This document shows positions 47,301 through 56,553 of a stretch of DNA of 64,000 bases, one piece after another. A program made the translations under genes and the position numbers. Every line of letters starts with the position of its first letter. Position 1 is the first letter of the stretch. The stretch covers positions 434,001-498,000 of the forward strand of contig NZ_JARSBN010000002.1 in the NCBI RefSeq assembly GCF_029624125.1. Direction: 5' to 3'. Source of the DNA: Winogradskyella marincola. Its GTDB lineage: Bacteria > Bacteroidota > Bacteroidia > Flavobacteriales > Flavobacteriaceae. The notes below the pieces were generated by a model that saw only the letters and a list, made by a program, of their open reading frames with translations, had not been told where the DNA came from and did not search any database.

Positions 47301-47808
47301 GAGAATGTGTAACCACAAAATCAATAATAATATCCAGAACATCTATAGAAATTATTGACTGATTATTATTGGTATTGGTATCTGTAGTGCCTGTAGGTGC
47401 ACTTATAGTAGCATTAACAGCAATACCACCAATATTTGTTGGCGCTGTAACTAAAACCAGTAGCTCTACACTTGAGTTATTAGGCATATTATCTACAACA
47501 GCAGTTAAAACATTAGAAGTGATACCAACATTAGAAACATTAGATGCACCATTGATGTTGTTCTGAGAATTTGTAGAAATTATTGTAATATCATTATCAA
47601 AATTTACAGAAATAGTTGCATTATTTACAGTGTTTCCAGAGTTGGATAACGTAATTAAATACTGAAAATCTTCATTAATATCTATCTGAGAAATTGCAGT
47701 TCCGCTAAGATTTTGTGCCTCGACGTTTATGGATAAGTCTGTAGTTTGACTGTGTGCGTATGAACATAATAGAAATAAAACAAATAAGCGACATAGCTTT
47801 ACAATCAT
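44395..47808 (-). CDS. Giant DUF11-repeat protein with T9SS type B (gliding-type) C-terminal domain
   Basis: A 1137-residue secreted surface protein with a signal peptide ending in SYAHS. The bulk is a series of beta-sandwich DUF11-type repeats recognised by lines such as VTNDGNTDEAIQVQDHMP, NLPAGVTLTSSPVWIDANG and SATNVGTTQATAIEVLDALP. The C-terminus (SIPEGISPNGDLENDFLV, IYNRYGTLIYQTNNYNNTWDG, LPVGTYFYILEI) is the gliding motility-associated or type B sorting domain. This domain directs export through the T9SS and is often linked to SprB-like adhesins. It has no catalytic motif and may be an adhesin or surface-layer-like filament. Its stop overlaps that of the gene at 43652. Confidence 0.9.
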   Translation of the reverse strand: MIVKLCRLFVLFLLCSYAHSQTTDLSINVEAQNLSGTAISQIDINEDFQYLITLSNSGNTVNNATISVNFDNDITIISTNSQNNINGASNVSNVGITSNVLTAVVDNMPNNSSVELLVLVTAPTNIGGIAVNATISAPTGTTDTNTNNNQSIISIDVLDIIIDFVVTHSQISPALGTPINAWGDEVTYQFTITNNSDIDFPVEFIEGNLILSSLYDNGQPFAEFVSIECLGATNGTLCPDLSTINTYPNTVSSENINSATSIFVFNETHEITSGGSISFEMVYRYTNFSCSPNPMPISVDSFIEIGLSHDNVSSNLSNLEETILLDAEQCPVTDVCISTEIVDPTDTTNIEYNEEVTFETTVCNNGPSETELFFFMQDLSPNVNWSIVSINCLATTGPVTCDDFSISDNGQLWLSSEFTLQPNTTITIETVVVFLEPPCSVFPTVGEALIKSQVSLLPSQTIDINIDNNYHYNEFDLPYEEPCDIDNTSDLKVTKTQIFPELPTGSSQTNTTEWGEITYEITVTNDGNTDEAIQVQDHMPVPSAADAPITGTLVSVECSGTTGTASCFPINNANIGVTFDGVTEDGSFDTFWEILPEDNWILPAHSSVSFTVTVSWQPECSTQPMIGTNYVRADYVNNNSETNGVNNVAFVNTYFAPCIDLIVQTYPEYSQVETDQSFNWIVDISNSTTSSDAIDIQFENVLDNAFTIMGTPTCNITSGNAACISTFNISGNTITGTIPTMEAGSTIRVTIPVTAPSFGGGFNNIAEAFPSASDNEELTPETNISVNSVQVVSPILDKIFFPDTIYEGDESELIFTVYNIASSPTQNGIAFTDNLPAGVTLTSSPVWIDANGCTATFNGIAGDTFVGITDLTFPIGVESCTFSVMVTSDVAGTYLNDSQNISDTNNLDASQVSATLNVIVDTSNVDIEILKSVEPTEAIVGQEVTFTISATNVGTTQATAIEVLDALPAGYSFISATTSSGVFDSGSLSWSIPVLEPNQSETLQVEVLIVASTDLLNIAYLNTLNEVDRNSTNNEDDALIEISNCLSIPEGISPNGDLENDFLVIPCIENFPENTIKIYNRYGTLIYQTNNYNNTWDGRANRGIPEFSGLLPVGTYFYILEIKGIAKPLQGYVYLNY

Positions 47809-47927
47809 AAAATTTAGTTTTTAGATATACCAAGATGAAACAAACTCAATACTATAACAGTTAAGTGTTGTATTTTCCTAGTTATGGATAATGGATTTAT
47901 TTATTAGATACAAAATACTCCAAATGG

Positions 47928-47960
47928 TTGCTTTATAAAATGTAAAAGATTGTAATTTTG
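47928..47960 (+). promoter_or_regulatory. Promoter of rsmI
   Basis: TTG at 47928-47930, a 22-bp spacer and TAATTTTG at 47953-47960 match the phylum consensus. The ATG is 19 bp downstream. Confidence 0.6.
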
Positions 47961-47979
47961 ATATATTAGATACACAATT

Positions 47980-48648
47980 ATGAAATTATTTCTGGTACCA
48001 ACACCAATAGGAAATCTTAAGGACATTACGTTTAGAGCCATTGAAGTTTTAAAAGAAGCAGATTTAATACTTGCTGAAGATACCAGAACTTCTGGAAAGC
48101 TATTAAAGCATTTTGAAATTTCCACACACATGCAAAGTCATCACATGCATAATGAGCATAAAACGGTGAATAATCTTATTGAAAAGCTAAAGTCCGGACT
48201 TACAATTGCTGTGATTAGTGATGCAGGTACACCAGCCATTTCAGATCCTGGTTTTTTATTGGTTAGAGCCTGTGTAGAAAACAATATTGAGGTTGAATGT
48301 TTACCTGGTGCAACAGCCTTTGTACCTGCTTTGGTAAATAGTGGTTTGCCTAACGATAAATTTGTATTCGAAGGCTTTTTGCCAGTAAAGAAAGGTCGCC
48401 AAACTCGATTGTTACTTTTAGCAGAAGAAACCCGAACCATGATTTTTTACGAAAGTCCACATAAGTTGGTAAAAACCTTAGGACATTTTTGTGAGTATTT
48501 TGGAGAAGACAGACTAGTATCTGTATCGAGAGAGCTTACTAAACTTTATGAAGAAACTGTAAGAGGAACAGCAAAAGAAGTTTTAGAACATTATACCAAC
48601 AAACCACCAAAAGGTGAAATTGTTGTTGTGGTTGGAGGGAAGAAATAG
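47980..48648 (+). CDS. rsmI: 16S rRNA (cytidine1402-2'-O)-methyltransferase
   Basis: Methylates the ribose of C1402 in 16S rRNA. The 222-residue protein starts KLFLVPTPIGNLKDIT and contains ILAEDTRTSGKLLKHFEI, AVISDAGTPAISDPGFLLV and LPGATAFVPALVNSGLP, the SAM-binding tetrapyrrole-methylase-fold signatures. Next come FVFEGFLPVKKGRQTRL and FYESPHKL. It is shorter than the E. coli form (about 286 residues) because it lacks the C-terminal extra domain, which I believe is usual in Bacteroidota. It has its own promoter and faces a small membrane protein gene. Confidence 0.95.
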   Translation: MKLFLVPTPIGNLKDITFRAIEVLKEADLILAEDTRTSGKLLKHFEISTHMQSHHMHNEHKTVNNLIEKLKSGLTIAVISDAGTPAISDPGFLLVRACVENNIEVECLPGATAFVPALVNSGLPNDKFVFEGFLPVKKGRQTRLLLLAEETRTMIFYESPHKLVKTLGHFCEYFGEDRLVSVSRELTKLYEETVRGTAKEVLEHYTNKPPKGEIVVVVGGKK

Positions 48649-48698
48649 TGATTTCTCAAATAAACCATCTGATCCACAAAAAGGGTCAAAGATTCTAT

Positions 48699-48911
48699 TT
48701 ATTTGTCATTTTTGTTTAAGTTATTATTAGAAAATAAGCTAAAGAATTTCTTTATAGGAAGCTTATTAAAAAAATCACCCAAGGCTTCAATTTTATGATT
48801 TGGTATTCCTTTTAACTGATGAACCATGACTATTATCCACACCAGAAAAATAATAAAATAACCTCCTAAAATTAGTGCAATAACTACTGATACAGATTTA
48901 AATGTTTCCAT
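48699..48911 (-). CDS. Small single-span membrane protein of unknown function
   Basis: A 70-residue protein with one hydrophobic span near the N-terminus (VVIALILGGYFIIFLVWIIV) and a basic, Asn- and Lys-rich C-terminal tail. It is opposed to rsmI and lies upstream of the A2M operon's terminator. The reading frame looks genuine because it has a clear ATG and a sensible span and does not overlap another gene, but I see no known family. Confidence 0.5.
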   Translation of the reverse strand: METFKSVSVVIALILGGYFIIFLVWIIVMVHQLKGIPNHKIEALGDFFNKLPIKKFFSLFSNNNLNKNDK

Positions 48912-49067
48912 TACTCTTTAAATTTTTAGCCAAATTAAATTAGGCAACTATAGTTTGCTTTGACATTGTTTTTGCAATTTAAAGTGAGTACTGATAGTAA
49001 AAAAGGACAGTGATTTGTAAATTATAATTTTATCATATTTGACAAGGGTTTCAACAGATTTTAAAAC

Positions 49068-49095
49068 AAAAACCTCACCATTTCTGATGAGGTTT
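49068..49095 (-). terminator. Terminator after the A2M-plug gene, one of two identical copies
   Basis: AAACCTCA and TGAGGTTT form the stem around CCATTTCTGA-type bases. On the minus strand it ends in a T run. It lies about 28 bp past the stop at 49123. The 28-nt core is identical to 56634-56661, 7.57 kb away in the same orientation. Confidence 0.85.
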
Positions 49096-49122
49096 TTCAA
49101 CATTAAAATATATGAGAAATTA

Positions 49123-52100
49123 CTAATCTTTAATCTCAACTGTATTTCCTGAGATCCAAGTTTTGTTTTCATCTCCATAATACAGGTAAGCAGTACTTGC
49201 TGGTGCTTGGTAATGGCCAGCAATATCAGCTTTTAAGTCTAGCCTAATATTTTTGGTTTCTGAGGCTTTAAATTCTCGCCAGTAAAACACCAGATAGTTA
49301 TCAAAAATCTCATAAAAAGCCACCTTATTTTCTTCTAAAATCTTTTTTAATTGCCAAGGTTGAGCCGTTGTTCCAGATGGTATGCCAACAATTGTGGTGA
49401 CCATGCCTAAGGGTTTTGCATTGGTGTTTGCAACAGAGATATTAAAACTTACATTATCACCAACCGCATGGTTTTGTCCAGTAATTGTTGTTTCGAGTTG
49501 TAATGGACAAGCATTTGAACTATCTGGTAACGTGCTATCCCAATTCACATTTAAGGTATAAGGAAATGTTGTCTTTGGGTTATTAAACTTAACTGCAATG
49601 GTCTGTTTTCCTTGTTTTAGATAGTTCTCAAAACCGTTAATGGTAATTTTTCCATCGTCTGAAAGCTCTAATTTTTTAGTTATCGATTTACCATTAATTA
49701 TTAAGGTGATATCATCGTTTTCCTTAAGTATTTTTTGCTTTTGACCTTTTGTGTAATTAATCAGTGCTTTAAGAGCCATTGCAGTTGCTTGAGTAGAGCC
49801 AAAACGGTTGTATTTACGTTGCTTAATCAGATAATCTATACCTTCTGTTATAAGTATTGTGTTTTGGTTTTTCTCGTCCATTAAAGCCAATGTTGTAAGC
49901 GCTACGGTTTCTATCTGTTTAGAGTTGCCGTAAGATCTGGTAATTGTATTTTCAACAGGTATTTTATCAAAACCATACTCCTCAATATTTGCTTTTATTT
50001 TGGTTAAAAGTGTTTTAAAGTTTTCTTCTTTATTGAGGTTATGACTAGCCATGGCTAGTAATGCCATTTTATAAGTGTCATTACTTTTTATGGCATCTGC
50101 ATAGCCTGTATTATATTCTAGCATATAATCTGCATTGACACCAGATTCGCTTAATGCATAGACAATGTAAGCATTGGCAACATCTGTTGGTGAACTGGCA
50201 AAGCTATCATAGCCTTTTTTACTTTTTTTGAAACCACCTTTACCGTCTTTTCGGCTTAAAAGCCAATCTACAGTTCTGAAAATCATTTTGTCACTTACAC
50301 CATCGTATACTTCTTTCATTTCGGTAAATTCCAAAATGCCATAAGCGGTTAAGGTTTCGTGTGGAGGCGTATGACCAAACCATTCAAAACCACCTTCAGA
50401 AGTTTCAAAACCAATAAGCCTTTTATAGCCTTGTTTTATAAAATCTAGAGCTTTAGCTTCAATTTCAGGATTGCTTTTGCCTGCTTCCTTCAGGTATTTT
50501 AAAACCATAATATTAGGATATGTTGAAGATGATGTTTGCTCAAAACATCCATAAGGCTGACGGATTAAAGACTCAATACCATCCATAACATCACCTACAA
50601 TGTCTGTATAAATATTAAACTCTGTTGTAATACTATTTTTAACAGCATGGTTAATTTCAAAGTCAAATGTTTGAGTTTCTGAACCAGACAATGATATTGA
50701 TGTTGGGAAATAAGGGCTTAAAATGGTTACCTTTTTCTTTATGATATCCTTATAGTCTTCAGATTCTGCCAAAATAGAAATGTCTAAGTCTTTACCCTTT
50801 TCAATAGGTATAACTTTTATGGTTTTGGTCACAGCGTTTTTAGCTTCCACGTTTAGTTTTTCATCAATAGACGATACCAGCTTTAAATGTTCAGGCAAAA
50901 GAAACTTTAAATTGGTTTCCATGGCTTTCTCAGTTTCATTTGTAATGGTAATTGGTAATGAAATGGTGTCATTTAGCACCATGTAATTAGGTGTTTTAAT
51001 GTCAATGTTCAATAACTTTTTGGTAGCATATAATTTATCTGCTTTACCTACAAGACCATTATAACCAATGCCTTCAGCAGAAATTTTAAACGACGTTACA
51101 GCATCAGAATTATAAAATTCAATTTCGGCAATGCCATCAGCATTGGTTTGTACTACTGGATTCCAGTATATGGTTTGTCTAAAATCGGTACGCTCTTCTA
51201 GTAGATTTTTTCCTTCATAGATTGGCATGTAGAAACTTCTTGGAGTGTCTATGTGGTTTCCAATATAGTGGTAAAATTGCTTTACAGCATAGTTTTTATA
51301 ATCTCGGTTATTTAATCGTTTTGTGGCTCCTTTATAATAAGGATAGCTATCGTTTTTGGTGGTAATGATAATAACTCCGTTAGAGCCTCTGCTACCATAA
51401 ATGCTGGTTGCAGCAGCATCTTTTAGGACTGTTACGCTGTTTACTTGTTGAGGGTTGATGTCGCTCAAAGCAGACCTATCGTAAGGTACACCATCTACTA
51501 CAACAAGAGGTTCGTTATTACCAGACACACTGCCAAAGCCTCTGATTCTAACGTTTGGAGCACTACCGGGTTGTCCGTTAGCATTTGTTACGTTAACACT
51601 AGCCACTTCGCCAGCCAAAGCATTGATAACAGAATTGCCGTTTGATGCTATTTCTTCTTGTGAAATCACTTTTACAGAACCCGTAAGGCTCGCTTTACGT
51701 GTTGTACTATAACCCACAACGATAACTTCATCCAAACCATTTCCACTTTCTTGTAAGCCAACAGATATTTTTGCCTTTTGTTTAATAGTGTTTTGTAGTG
51801 GTTTTTCATTTTTGTCAAAAGACTTAATATTCTCTTTGTTTTCTACATTTTTAGTTGGTGTTTGGCTGTAGTATCTTCCTTCTTCTAAGGATGTTTCTTC
51901 AATAGTAACACGTTCTCCATTGTCTTTGTAAGCCAATAAAGTAAGATTGTAATTATTGTTGAATTTAAAAGCGAAAGAGCCATCTTCTTCGGTGTCAAAA
52001 ACCAAAACTTTATTACCATCTCTATCAAAAAGCAGCAAATGTGCTTGTGTTGGTTTTCCTTTTTTGTTGAGCACAACACCTGTTTGTATAGCACTCTGTT

Positions 52101-53697
52101 CTGGTAGATATTGTGCATTTTCCTTAGTAACGGTAGTTGCATTGATATAGTCTCTCCAACCATGAGTTAGCATCACATAATCTATTGCTGTTTTTGATTT
52201 TGGCTCTTTTGGATTCAAGTAAAAATCTGGCTTATGAATTTTACCTTTCAATTCAGAAGATACCAATAAGTAGGATAAAATATGGTCTTGCTTGTCGTCA
52301 GCAAAGGACAGTAATTTATTATCCGCAACGGCCAATGATAAGTTTGCAGGAATAGGATTCTGCTTTTCATCGTATGTTTTTATAGTGAGTTTTACTTTTT
52401 CTCTGGTATTGTACACTTCCTTATCTAGGCTGAGGTCTACATGAAGTTTTTTGTGAGGATTTAGAAACACCAAACGCTCTGCGAATGTACTACCATATTC
52501 ATTTTTTAGACTGAATTTGGTAATACCCATAGGATATTCTGAAGTGCTTAAGCTTAGATTTTTTTTGAGACCAATTTCCTTTTTTAGGAGTAATGTACTT
52601 GCATTAGAAACCTCAAGAAATAAAGGTGTGCTATAAGTTGAAAAAATATCTAAATTGGTTGATAGACTATCTGTTGTAACAGAAAACCGAACACCATTTT
52701 CGTACACTTTTGGTAGCTGAATTAATTCCTCAGAACGAAAAGGTTCTGTAATCTTAGCATGGTAAACCTCGTCTTTAATTGGGTTAAAATTGAAGCTTCC
52801 CATGCCATCATGAAAACTTTCAAAGTTTGAAACGGTTTCTCCTTTCGCATTTACAACATCTCCTTTGAGATCTACAGGTTTTCCAAATTCATTAAGAGCT
52901 TTAAAAGCAACTTTGTTTAAAGTGCCAACTACAATTTTGCCACTTTCTGGTAAAAACTGAAGATCAATAGTGTTTAAAACCACAGGAACAGCTCTTGAGA
53001 TAGATTCTGTGGTGCCTTTATGATATACCAAAGCGTTTAAAACAATATCAACGGACTCCAAGTCTTCTGGTAATGTAAAGCTGGGTTTGGCTTTACCGTC
53101 TTTGTCTGTAACCACAACATCATTTATAATGTCGGTGCCTTTTATGCTCACTTTATACGTAACTTCTGTGTGTGATAAAGGTTGATTTTTTAAATCCTTA
53201 ACCTCAAGATTTGCGATAACCTCAGAGGATTTTCCGTAGCCTTCTTTTTCAAATTTTAGATTAAGTAACAGCTTAGGTTTTACCACTTTTTGAATAGTGA
53301 TTTTTTTGGTAAAAAATGAATCTTCACCATAATTACGCATCCAATTGGTGTAGCATTTTAAAGTGTAAATGCCACCAACCCAATCAGAGCTAATATCAAA
53401 ATTTCCGTAAGCATATCCTTGTTTTACATTAAGATTTAAGGATGTTACAACAGCACCTTTAGGCGAAATTAATTCCGCATGCATCACGTCACTGATGGTC
53501 GTAATAGTATTGTCTGTACCTACGATGTAAGATTTAAACCAAATGGTTTCTCCAGGAAAATAGAACGGTCTGTCCGTTTGAGTGTATATCTTCTCTAATG
53601 GATTATTAAATGCTTCAAAAGCTTTATAAGACAGCAACGTGAAGAAGCAAAGTCCGGCAATTACCAAAAGTTTAGTGTTTTGTATAAGTTTTTTCAT
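49123..53697 (-). CDS. Alpha-2-macroglobulin-like protein with inserted TonB plug domain
   Basis: A 1524-residue exported protein. An N-terminal hydrophobic segment (about 9-28) is a signal or anchor without a clear lipobox. MG-type Ig-like domains (LEKIYTQTDRPFYFPGETIW, MG2-type) fill about residues 30-540. A regulatory-like domain follows near 540-610. Residues 656-783 are a SusC-type TonB box and plug: DEVIVVGYSTTRKASLTGSV, NVRIRGFGSVSG, EPLVVVDGVPYD, VLKDAAATSIYGSRGSNG and GVIIITTK. Then comes the A2M core (TIYWNPVVQTNADG) and an intact thioester motif Y-G-C-F-E-Q with Cys1051 and Gln1054. A thioester helical domain and a C-terminal receptor-like domain end it. There is no barrel of its own. 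It starts 5 bp after a SusC-like gene that lacks a plug. Probably a surface or periplasmic trap that docks in that barrel. Confidence 0.88.
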   Translation of the reverse strand: MKKLIQNTKLLVIAGLCFFTLLSYKAFEAFNNPLEKIYTQTDRPFYFPGETIWFKSYIVGTDNTITTISDVMHAELISPKGAVVTSLNLNVKQGYAYGNFDISSDWVGGIYTLKCYTNWMRNYGEDSFFTKKITIQKVVKPKLLLNLKFEKEGYGKSSEVIANLEVKDLKNQPLSHTEVTYKVSIKGTDIINDVVVTDKDGKAKPSFTLPEDLESVDIVLNALVYHKGTTESISRAVPVVLNTIDLQFLPESGKIVVGTLNKVAFKALNEFGKPVDLKGDVVNAKGETVSNFESFHDGMGSFNFNPIKDEVYHAKITEPFRSEELIQLPKVYENGVRFSVTTDSLSTNLDIFSTYSTPLFLEVSNASTLLLKKEIGLKKNLSLSTSEYPMGITKFSLKNEYGSTFAERLVFLNPHKKLHVDLSLDKEVYNTREKVKLTIKTYDEKQNPIPANLSLAVADNKLLSFADDKQDHILSYLLVSSELKGKIHKPDFYLNPKEPKSKTAIDYVMLTHGWRDYINATTVTKENAQYLPEQSAIQTGVVLNKKGKPTQAHLLLFDRDGNKVLVFDTEEDGSFAFKFNNNYNLTLLAYKDNGERVTIEETSLEEGRYYSQTPTKNVENKENIKSFDKNEKPLQNTIKQKAKISVGLQESGNGLDEVIVVGYSTTRKASLTGSVKVISQEEIASNGNSVINALAGEVASVNVTNANGQPGSAPNVRIRGFGSVSGNNEPLVVVDGVPYDRSALSDINPQQVNSVTVLKDAAATSIYGSRGSNGVIIITTKNDSYPYYKGATKRLNNRDYKNYAVKQFYHYIGNHIDTPRSFYMPIYEGKNLLEERTDFRQTIYWNPVVQTNADGIAEIEFYNSDAVTSFKISAEGIGYNGLVGKADKLYATKKLLNIDIKTPNYMVLNDTISLPITITNETEKAMETNLKFLLPEHLKLVSSIDEKLNVEAKNAVTKTIKVIPIEKGKDLDISILAESEDYKDIIKKKVTILSPYFPTSISLSGSETQTFDFEINHAVKNSITTEFNIYTDIVGDVMDGIESLIRQPYGCFEQTSSSTYPNIMVLKYLKEAGKSNPEIEAKALDFIKQGYKRLIGFETSEGGFEWFGHTPPHETLTAYGILEFTEMKEVYDGVSDKMIFRTVDWLLSRKDGKGGFKKSKKGYDSFASSPTDVANAYIVYALSESGVNADYMLEYNTGYADAIKSNDTYKMALLAMASHNLNKEENFKTLLTKIKANIEEYGFDKIPVENTITRSYGNSKQIETVALTTLALMDEKNQNTILITEGIDYLIKQRKYNRFGSTQATAMALKALINYTKGQKQKILKENDDITLIINGKSITKKLELSDDGKITINGFENYLKQGKQTIAVKFNNPKTTFPYTLNVNWDSTLPDSSNACPLQLETTITGQNHAVGDNVSFNISVANTNAKPLGMVTTIVGIPSGTTAQPWQLKKILEENKVAFYEIFDNYLVFYWREFKASETKNIRLDLKADIAGHYQAPASTAYLYYGDENKTWISGNTVEIKD

Positions 53698-53702
53698 AGT
53701 AT

Positions 53703-56531
53703 TTATATTTTTAAGTTGACTTTTAGCCCAACTTCACTAATTAAAGGAGTATTGAAAAAGTTAAGATTATGCCCAGAATTGGTATCAAAAAGTGATGAAT
53801 AAGGAGATGCTCCTCTGTATTTTGTAAATGTGATGAGGTTATGAGCGTAAAGCCCTATTTCAACTTGCCTGAAAAAATCATAATTACTTTTAGCAAAATC
53901 ATAAGAAAGCTCAATGGTTCTTAAGTTAAGATAACCAGCATCTTCAATGGCTTCTTCTGCAACACCACTGAAGCCGTAGCGTACAAAGCGGTTATTTTCA
54001 ATACCATCTTCAGGATTATAAAAATCTACAGGAATTGTGTTTGTATTGCCTTGAGCGTTTACACCATTAAAAACATAATTTGTAATGTTTCTTTGATCTG
54101 CTGACTGTTGTGATGAGCCAAAATAGTTGAGCACATTTTGAGTGCCATTCCAAGTGTCTCCTCCTTTTTGGTAATCTAACGCGAAATGAAATTTTAATTT
54201 CTTCCAGGTAAAACGATTAGAAAAACCAAGTGTAAAATCTGGTACAGGATTACCAATAATTTGTTGTTCTGTATCTATAATTGGATAGCCATTGCTGTCT
54301 ATAATAATGTTGTTTTGAGTGTCTCTTGCAAAGGCCGTTCCTACAATAACACCAGCAGGTTGGCCAACGATTAAATTTTTAGACACATTTTGAAAACCTG
54401 CAATTGGTACACGCTCTTCATTATTGTATAGTTTGGTAACCTTGTTTTTGTTGGTCATAAAACTTAGACTACTATTCCAACGCACAGAGCTGAACATTTC
54501 AGAAACATCCAATTGTAGCTCTAAACCTTTATTGGTAATATCTGCAATATTTTGAAGTTGAAATTGATTGCCTTCTAAAACTGGGAATACGCTTCCTTTT
54601 GTTTTTGAACCAAAATAACTTGCAGTAAAATCCCAATAAGCATCCCATAAATAGAAATCTAAATCGAGATTAAAAGAATAATCGTGACGTTCTTCTAAAT
54701 CTAAGTCTTCGTTTATAAATAAGTCAATGTTACTGGTGTAACCAAGACTTTCTGAAGGTAATAATTGCAGACTGTTGTGACTTTGATTGTTGTAAAAAAG
54801 AGGCATTTCATTAACATCAAAAGCGCTTGTTGCACTCAAGGTAAAATAGCTAATATCGTCTAGTTTTAAAATATCTGCTAAGTCAACTTTTAGTACAGAA
54901 GAAGGTAAAAGCAATTTGTTCTTTTGAATGGAAGAGATATACGCAGTATTACTAAATACAATTTTAGAGTATCTTTTATATTTTAGAGTAACAGATTGGT
55001 GTGGTCTTAGCACATTTCTATTAATGCGATTAGAGATTTCAGTGGTGCTATTTGGATTTGAAAATGTAAAGGCATCAAAACCTTCAGATTCTTTGAATGT
55101 ATAATCTAATTGCTCATTTTTAAACCTAGTAATGGAACGTACATCTATGGAAAAATCTCCCAAGTATTTGTCATAGTGTAAGTCTAGCATAGCATTGAAG
55201 CTATTGTTTTTTATGGTTTTGTTGCTTAGATAGCCGTTTTCAAAACCTACAGTATTGGTAAACAAACCAAAGTTTTGCTCGTTTTCTGCTGTTTTATAGC
55301 TTAGTTGGCTTCCTATTGAAAAGTCGTCACCAATATTTATGTCATTTTTTAGGTTGGCTACAAATAAGGTGTTGGCATCATAGTTTTTATTGTTAAACAA
55401 CCATTCAGGATTGTTATAATTGGTTGGGCTAAAACTACGTTGTGTATTGTCTGGTAAAACACTGCCTTGACCATTGTTAAAAGACACAGGTGTTACCCAT
55501 GAATTTAGAAGTAGATTGTTTCTAAATCCATTAATGTTAGGTTGGTTGTTTTTCCAGTGACTGTATTTAATAAAGGATTTCCAACTTAGTTCTTCACTGT
55601 TACGATTAAGGGTTTTAAAGTTTAGTGCGAGATCGTTATTTATTTTTTGTGCTCTACCAAAAATGTCTTCAGTATTTTTCTGACTAAAGTCAAGTCCTGT
55701 GGTCCATTCATCTGTATCAATATCAAAATACACATTGGTAAACCTACTAATGGCAGTATTTAACACGCTATTGTTGTATTGCTTAGAGCTAACACCATTT
55801 CCATTGCCTAGCGTAACCAGTCTGCCGTTGTTGTCGTATATATAATTACTTCCATCAAACTCCAAAGTATTTAGGTTTGGTCCATAAGAAAAGACGTTTC
55901 CTGTTTCTGGTCCTAAAAAAGCAATAGATCCATTTTCGGTGGCTCCTTGGCTGTAGGAAGATTGTAACTTTGGTAAGTTACTTTCCTTAACAAACTGAAA
56001 ACTTAAGTTAGATTTTACTCCAATTTGAAAATATATATCTGGATTAAAATAGGTTAGGATTACATGTTCTGGGTCAAGGTGAATGTCTTTAATTCTATGC
56101 AAAGCGTTATAGTAGCCTTTTTTATTGTAGAGATGTTTTGAATCTGCTATGGAAGGTATTTTAAAACGTTCCTTTTTTTTATTTTTTAAAGCTTCACTAT
56201 AAGCATCAGTTTCAATAGGTTTTACTTTTACTCGCTTAACCGCTGTTTTTTGGACGGTTCCAAACATATCAGCTGTCACTGTAATTTCCTTTGGATCCAT
56301 ACCAACATAGCTAATAACTATAACATCACCTACATTGCATTTTATACTGTAATTACCATCAAAATCGGTTTGATCTCCGTGGGTCGTTCCTTTAACGATT
56401 ATAGTGGCTCCAGGCAAAGGCAAGCCGTCTGATGAAGTGGTGAGTGTTCCTGTTACCGTTCCTTCTTGAGAGAAACAGAGTACTGGGAATACTATGAGCA
56501 ATACGAATATTTTGAATGTAATTTTATTCAT
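53703..56531 (-). CDS. SusC-like outer membrane barrel lacking a plug domain
   Basis: A 942-residue protein with a signal peptide (MNKITFKIFVLLIVFPVLCFSQ) and a carboxypeptidase-regulatory-like domain at about 23-100 (DGLPLPGATIIVKGTTHGDQ). SusC proteins then have a TonB box and a plug of about 120 residues. Here a lysine-rich linker (KNKKKERFKIPSIADSK) leads straight to barrel-like strands (SFQFVKESNLPKLQSSYSQG). I find none of the plug motifs (RIRG, VxDG, VLKDA, NGVIxITTK). The barrel and its C-terminus are SusC-like (DITNKGLELQLDVS, IELSYDF, YAHNLITFTKYRGASPYSS). The A2M-like gene 5 bp downstream carries exactly such a plug. No SusD gene is nearby. Transported substrate unknown. Confidence 0.85.
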   Translation of the reverse strand: MNKITFKIFVLLIVFPVLCFSQEGTVTGTLTTSSDGLPLPGATIIVKGTTHGDQTDFDGNYSIKCNVGDVIVISYVGMDPKEITVTADMFGTVQKTAVKRVKVKPIETDAYSEALKNKKKERFKIPSIADSKHLYNKKGYYNALHRIKDIHLDPEHVILTYFNPDIYFQIGVKSNLSFQFVKESNLPKLQSSYSQGATENGSIAFLGPETGNVFSYGPNLNTLEFDGSNYIYDNNGRLVTLGNGNGVSSKQYNNSVLNTAISRFTNVYFDIDTDEWTTGLDFSQKNTEDIFGRAQKINNDLALNFKTLNRNSEELSWKSFIKYSHWKNNQPNINGFRNNLLLNSWVTPVSFNNGQGSVLPDNTQRSFSPTNYNNPEWLFNNKNYDANTLFVANLKNDINIGDDFSIGSQLSYKTAENEQNFGLFTNTVGFENGYLSNKTIKNNSFNAMLDLHYDKYLGDFSIDVRSITRFKNEQLDYTFKESEGFDAFTFSNPNSTTEISNRINRNVLRPHQSVTLKYKRYSKIVFSNTAYISSIQKNKLLLPSSVLKVDLADILKLDDISYFTLSATSAFDVNEMPLFYNNQSHNSLQLLPSESLGYTSNIDLFINEDLDLEERHDYSFNLDLDFYLWDAYWDFTASYFGSKTKGSVFPVLEGNQFQLQNIADITNKGLELQLDVSEMFSSVRWNSSLSFMTNKNKVTKLYNNEERVPIAGFQNVSKNLIVGQPAGVIVGTAFARDTQNNIIIDSNGYPIIDTEQQIIGNPVPDFTLGFSNRFTWKKLKFHFALDYQKGGDTWNGTQNVLNYFGSSQQSADQRNITNYVFNGVNAQGNTNTIPVDFYNPEDGIENNRFVRYGFSGVAEEAIEDAGYLNLRTIELSYDFAKSNYDFFRQVEIGLYAHNLITFTKYRGASPYSSLFDTNSGHNLNFFNTPLISEVGLKVNLKI

Positions 56532-56553
56532 AGTTGTGTGTGTTGGTTGATTT

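Noticed and set aside
48948-49223. 91-residue minus-strand frame
   Set aside because: It overlaps the end of the A2M-like gene in another frame and runs through its terminator. No feature supports it.
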